Source: Tetragonia tetragonoides
Taxonomy: Eukaryota > Streptophyta > Magnoliopsida > Caryophyllales > Aizoaceae
Assembly: GCA_038025085.1 (NCBI GenBank)
Contig: CM076148.1
Location: 22,229,501-22,293,500, forward strand
Direction of reading: 5' to 3'
DNA length: 64,000 bases
This document shows positions 60,091 to 64,000 of this stretch, piece after piece; position 1 is the stretch's first letter, and each line of letters starts with the position of its first letter. Below the pieces are notes generated by a model that worked only from the letters and a program-made list of their open reading frames with translations, had not been told where the DNA came from and made no database searches. Made by a program: the position numbers and the translations under genes.

Positions 60091-60590
60091 AAACAATAAC
60101 TAAACACTGCTCAACGGGTGTCGAGATTCTGTTCCTGTACCAGAAACAGAAAAGTCAACGAGATAGAGCAATTAAAAATAACGACTGTAAAATGGGAAGT
60201 AACACTGGTTAAAGAGAATAGTATAAATGCTTTATTCTGAGCAAACAGTGACTAAGCACCACTCGGCAGATGCCGAGTTTCTTTCCCTGCATAAAGAACG
60301 AAAAGATTGATGAGACAGTGCGATAAAAATGACGGCTGTAAAATGGTTAAAACATATGAACAGTTTAAATGTAATAGCTTAAGCAATCATTGATTGAAAC
60401 ATATAAAAAACTAAGGACAGTATAACTGCAACAGTTTAAGCAATCATTGAATGACACAAAATAAGTAACCTCGTAGAAGGACAATTTAACAGCAATAGCT
60501 TAAGCGATCATTGACTGACCCGAATTTGTGACATTGGGACTTTCGCAGGGAAGGACAGTTTAACCGCAAGCGGTCATTGACTAACCCGAC
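60091..60590 (+). repeat. Two short tandem arrays (periods about 150 and 65-75 bp)
   Basis: Two ~150-bp units start at 60091 and 60241 (cactgctcaacggg/caccactcggcaga, ...gactgtaaaatgg). They are followed by four ~65-75-bp units (near 60360, 60416, 60479, 60553) sharing 'acagtttaa(c)...agcttaagc(a/g)atcattgactg'. Confidence 0.65.
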
Positions 60591-60840
60591 TTGGGGACAT
60601 TGGGACTTCGTGACATTGAGACTTCGGGACATTGGGATTTTGGGACATTGAGACTTTGGGACTTTGGGATTTTGGGATAGTTGGACATCGTGACATTGGG
60701 ATTTTTGGGATATTGAGACATTGTGATTTTTTGGGATATTGGGATATTGAGACATTGTGATTTTTTGGGATATTGAGACATTGGGATTTTTTTGGGATTT
60801 TTGGGATATATTGAGACATTGGGATTTTTTGGGATATTTA
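60591..60840 (+). repeat. Minisatellite of gggacattgggattttt-type units
   Basis: About fifteen degenerate units of 14-24 bp built from 'gggacattg(g/a)ga(c/t)ttt'. Minus-strand ORFs across it (repeats of SQYPK/SQCP) are products of the array and not a gene. Confidence 0.85.
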
Positions 60841-61345
60841 TGAGGCCGACAGATCTACCGGTTTTAATAATAATGTTGGCACTCCGGACGATAAATATCG
60901 TCGCGGCATATATCCGGGCTCAAGTATTTGGGACTTGCAAAAATAAGTGGGTTAGTTTTACCTAAAAATAATTAGTACCGTAAGATGGACCAACTGTCGA
61001 ATTCGAATTTGTGGGACAAATTAAAGAGACTTGCTCCCGCGCGCTTGGAACTGATATTTGTCGCGAACGAACTGGAGTAAGGACTTCTGGGCTGGAAAAA
61101 GTCATGGGACAACAGGTGGGGGTGCGCGCGTGCAGGCCTGGCAGGTCCGCTAGCGACCCAATAGGGAAGGGCTATTGGTGAGGGCCGCTAGTGGCTCTCA
61201 TGAGCGCCGCCAACTGCGCTCGTCTTGAGCAGCACAAATTACCTTTGTCGCGAATGTTTTTCGCTTTACACTTCATTCTTCTCCACCTTTGTCGAGAGCC
61301 ATTGTCGAGCTTTCCACCATTGTTGAGTGCTTCAACATCCTTGAT

Positions 61346-61485
61346 GTAAGTTGATTCTTGACCAAATTTTTCGGTTTTTGTCTTGAACTTGCTTATTTTT
61401 CCACCTAGTTGCTGAATTTTGGGTTGCATTGTTGAATGGGTGCTTGTTTCTTGTGAATCCAAAACTTTTAATTTTCCACTTGTAG
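61346..61485 (+). other. Candidate 5' UTR intron of the PMD gene
   Basis: Donor gat|gtaagtt at 61346 and acceptor cacttgtag at 61485, with a T-rich body, 25 bp upstream of the ATG at 61511. A strong consensus at both ends suggests the gene was spliced. Confidence 0.5.
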
Positions 61486-61510
61486 AGAGAGAAAGCTTCA
61501 TTTTTCTTCC

Positions 61511-63770
61511 ATGGCTCCCAAAGACAAAGGAAAACGTCCCAAGGGTGAGGAAGAGGAGAACCGGGACCTCTTCCGTACTGGGCTTCCTTCCACTAGTACG
61601 CCTTCCGCTCGTCATGTAGACGGGACGCGTTTGAACCAGGACTCGTTTATGCGGGTGGACTGGCGTCCGGCTGGGGTTTGGGACCGCAGTATTTTTCTAC
61701 TGGACAGGCAGAGTCATCTGTCTAACCTTGAGTTGGCATGTTTTCTGACTCTCTCCTTTTTTGGTTCTGTTCAGTATATATCTTTTTGTTTTGAACTGAA
61801 AATTTGAACTGTTAGTGCTTCGTCACACGAACAAACTGGGACTTGTACTGGATTGGTGGTCACCTGTATATAATTTGTGTGGATTTATTTTGGCTGTATT
61901 TGTAGTTCATGGGGTATTGAGAAAAGTTTGTTTATTGGCTAGGGTATTGATGTTTTGTTGCAGGCTCATGGGTCTACTTCCCATTGGGCCATGATATTGG
62001 AGACATTTTCGGTGGGAGTTCGGGATATAGTGATGGGTTCAGGTTTTGGGCACTTCTTGACTGTTATCCCGGCTTGTCACTCTAGGGATACTAGGATTAT
62101 TGCTCGGGGGTTATTGGACTGGTACTGGGATACTACGAACACTTTACATACGCCTGTAGGGGAGATGTTTCCCACCCCTTATCATTTTGTTGTGCTGACG
62201 AATTTAACGTTTAGAGGGAGTCGTATACAGTACGACGTGAGTTACCATCGGCAGAGTGACATGTTACTTGAGCTTTACGGGCCTACGTCGCCCATTTTAG
62301 AGATGACCGAGTTTCTTTGCCGAGGCTGTGGGCTGCTTTGGCGGAGTAGGGGCTTACTGAGTAGTAGAGGGCCCGTATTTTCTTAGCTTGCTTGTTGGGG
62401 TCGACCATTTTCGCTTAGAAGAAGAGCGTATGTCAGGTTGGCTTCTTGACATGTTTGGAGGATTTGTCCAAGGTCCACGAGTACAACTTCAGTGCTCCTG
62501 CATATGCTACCTTGGTGAGATGGTGTCGCCAGGCTTGCAGGCCAAAGCCGACGAGTGAGAGGGTGTCTATCTCGGGCCCGTGCAAGATACTGGATGTAGA
62601 CCCATATTTTTTTTTTCTTTGCATATGCATGCTTTTCATGGGAATTAATCATTTTTTTTTTGTATGGCAGCCATGGTTCTTTGAGTATTTTCTTGCTTTT
62701 GGTATTCACCATCCTGGTTTGAGGATGCTCCCACTAGATTCACGGTGGATTGGTATAGATAACCACCTTACCTCTTCCGGGCTACCTTCGAGAGTCACGA
62801 TGCGTCTATGGTATGTTGTTGTCGACTTGGTGGTGTATGTGCATTTTTATTGGTCCATTTGGTGTGAATGAACTTTGATATGGTAATCTACAGGTGTCAT
62901 GATCCGCCTTCGACGATATTCCCGGGGTCCCACCCCATATTACCATTGAGCCCTTCAGGGTATCTTCCTTGAGGGTGGTCTTTGAGGGGCCATTCGGTTT
63001 TGCGTGGTATCTGGGGGACCATTTGACTCGAGTGGTCTATCCTGCGTTGGGTGGTCATCTAGTTCCGAAGGATCCTCCCATGACCATGTTTTACCTGCGC
63101 AGCCTGAGCGTAGAGGACCTGGGGGTCGTGACTCGTGGGATGGCGGCCACAGAGTTTCTTGAGCCGGTGATTGCTGGCTTAGACCGCACGGCCGTGTACC
63201 TGGCCTATTGCTTGGGTCGTCTGATGCCGGACCTCACTTTTGAGGTAAGAAGTTTATCTGTGTCTTTTCAGCTATATGGGTGATATACTAACTTTTTGTG
63301 TCTTGTAGGCGGATCGTTTGCCCCTCAGGGCCCCAGAAGGTCCCATTCGAGAGTTTCTCGGGGCCATCCCCCAAGCGTAACAATGCCGAGTAATGAGGTG
63401 AGGTATATTGGTGAGAGTGGGGGATGTATAGTAGAGGAGTTTCCTCTACATACTGCTGATGGAGAGACTGTGGAGGGGTTGCCATTGCCTGATGGTTGTA
63501 CGGGGGTAAAATTCTTTTTTATCCCTTCTTGTGTTTTGTGTTTGCTTTTGAATGCTGGCTCTATCTTTTGTTTTTTCCTATAGCTGAACCGGGAGCATAC
63601 TTCTCAAGTCTTCAAGCTCATCCAACTGTTGAAGAAAGGCTATAGTCGGTTGATGGGCAAAGGAAAGAGTTCTCGGTCTAGGACTGTCTATCTAGGTAGA
63701 CTTTCATCCTTTGTTTAGCTAAGTGAAATGCTTAACTTAACATCTCGATCTCGATTGTTTGCAGATGTCG
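61511..63770 (+). pseudogene. Plant mobile domain (PMD, MAIN-like) gene, intron-containing, disrupted
   Basis: Exon 1 (from 61511) starts MAPKDKGKRPKGEEEEN, basic/acidic, with RSIFLLDRQSHLSNLEL. Exon 2 (61964-about 62365) holds the PMD signature: LLDWYWDTTNTLHTPVGEM, then LTNLTFRGSRIQYD. The domain continues as RARIFLACLLGSTIFA and CLEDLSKVHEYNFSAPAYATLVRW, but only after a frameshift near 62365 and with a TAG at 62416. Exons 62671-62810, 62894-63244, 63309-about 63506 and 63584-63695 have GT/AG borders. A frameshift near 62914 and a TAA at 63378 add damage. PMD proteins (MAIN/MAIL type) act in the nucleus in transposon silencing, and many copies are themselves transposon-borne. The family assignment is good; exon borders are tentative. 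Confidence 0.75.
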
Positions 63771-63778
63771 CAGTATTC

Positions 63779-64000
63779 ATAAGTTCAAGGGACCATCGAT
63801 TAGAAAATCTTTTGTAAAGACTTGAATTGAATAAAAATCATGAAAGAGGTCACAAATCTGCTATCGGGGTTTTATTGAAGGGACAAACCGAAGGGACAAT
63901 CCGAAGGGGCAACCCAATAACGCGATAAATGAACAAATCATGTTTTTAGAAAGACTCCTGCTCATATAGAACATATGAGTACCCCAGAATAAAGGGTTCG
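63779..64000 (+). repeat. Direct repeat copy B flanking the PMD unit (cut by window end)
   Basis: Starts ataagttcaagggacca 8 bp after the last candidate PMD splice site region and matches copy A (58554-58775) throughout. Same orientation; continues past the window. Confidence 0.7.

Noticed and set aside
60486..60819. Minus-strand Ser-Gln-Pro-Lys-rich repeat proteins
   Set aside because: Three overlapping frames are open because of the minisatellite; no start context or conservation.

Overview
This window is plant nuclear DNA, most likely from a flowering plant (eudicot-like). It is AT-rich and consists almost entirely of transposable elements and their debris. The plant assignment rests on Ty3/gypsy elements with a chromodomain after the integrase, LTR elements whose primer-binding sites match the 3' end of initiator-Met tRNA, abundant MITEs, tRNA-derived SINEs, a plant mobile domain (PMD) gene relic and a ribosomal protein L38 relic. 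I see no intact host gene, no CRISPR array and no functional tRNA or rRNA gene. The species cannot be named from this sequence.

Layout. 1-7.8 kb is a dense series of short non-autonomous elements, many with visible termini and target-site duplications (TSDs): two Stowaway-like MITEs, two copies of a Tourist-like MITE (a third lies at 15 kb), a 215-bp Mutator-like MITE, a possible CACTA fragment, three SINE-like units and a 1.4-kb Mutator-like element with ~200-bp terminal inverted repeats (TIRs). 7.8-11.35 kb is an array of a Helitron-like family, partly tandem with a period near 870 bp and partly inverted. 11.35-18.5 kb holds an RPL38 pseudogene, a Mutator-like element interrupted by a 781-bp CACTA element, and an isolated LRR-kinase-like exon. 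18.5-24.06 kb is a degenerate Ty1/copia element whose 5' LTR carries a MITE.

24.4-55.9 kb is a nested stack of Ty3/gypsy chromoviruses. Gypsy-1 (minus strand, TSD TACTG) spans 31.5 kb because its 5' LTR was hit twice: by Gypsy-2 (minus strand, a different family, TSD ACTAT) and by Gypsy-3 (plus strand, same family as Gypsy-1). All three have an extra reading region between the 5' LTR and gag (called ORF0 here) and a duplicated hairpin-plus-polypurine module ~230 bp before the 3' LTR. Gypsy-2 lacks the integrase core; Gypsy-3 lacks protease, most of N-terminal RT, RNase H and part of integrase; Gypsy-1 keeps every domain but has stops and frameshifts. None looks autonomous. Gypsy-3 lies opposite to the surrounding same-family LTR, which creates a long inverted repeat (about 1.5-kb arms).

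55.9-64 kb: another copy of the MITE seen in the copia LTR, a truncated LINE reverse transcriptase, an LTR-like fragment, and a 5.4-kb unit bounded by direct repeats (58554-58775 and 63779-64000, the second cut by the window end). Inside it are three kinds of tandem repeats and an intron-containing, disrupted PMD gene. This repeat-bounded PMD unit and the ORF0 regions of the gypsy elements are the parts most worth following up.
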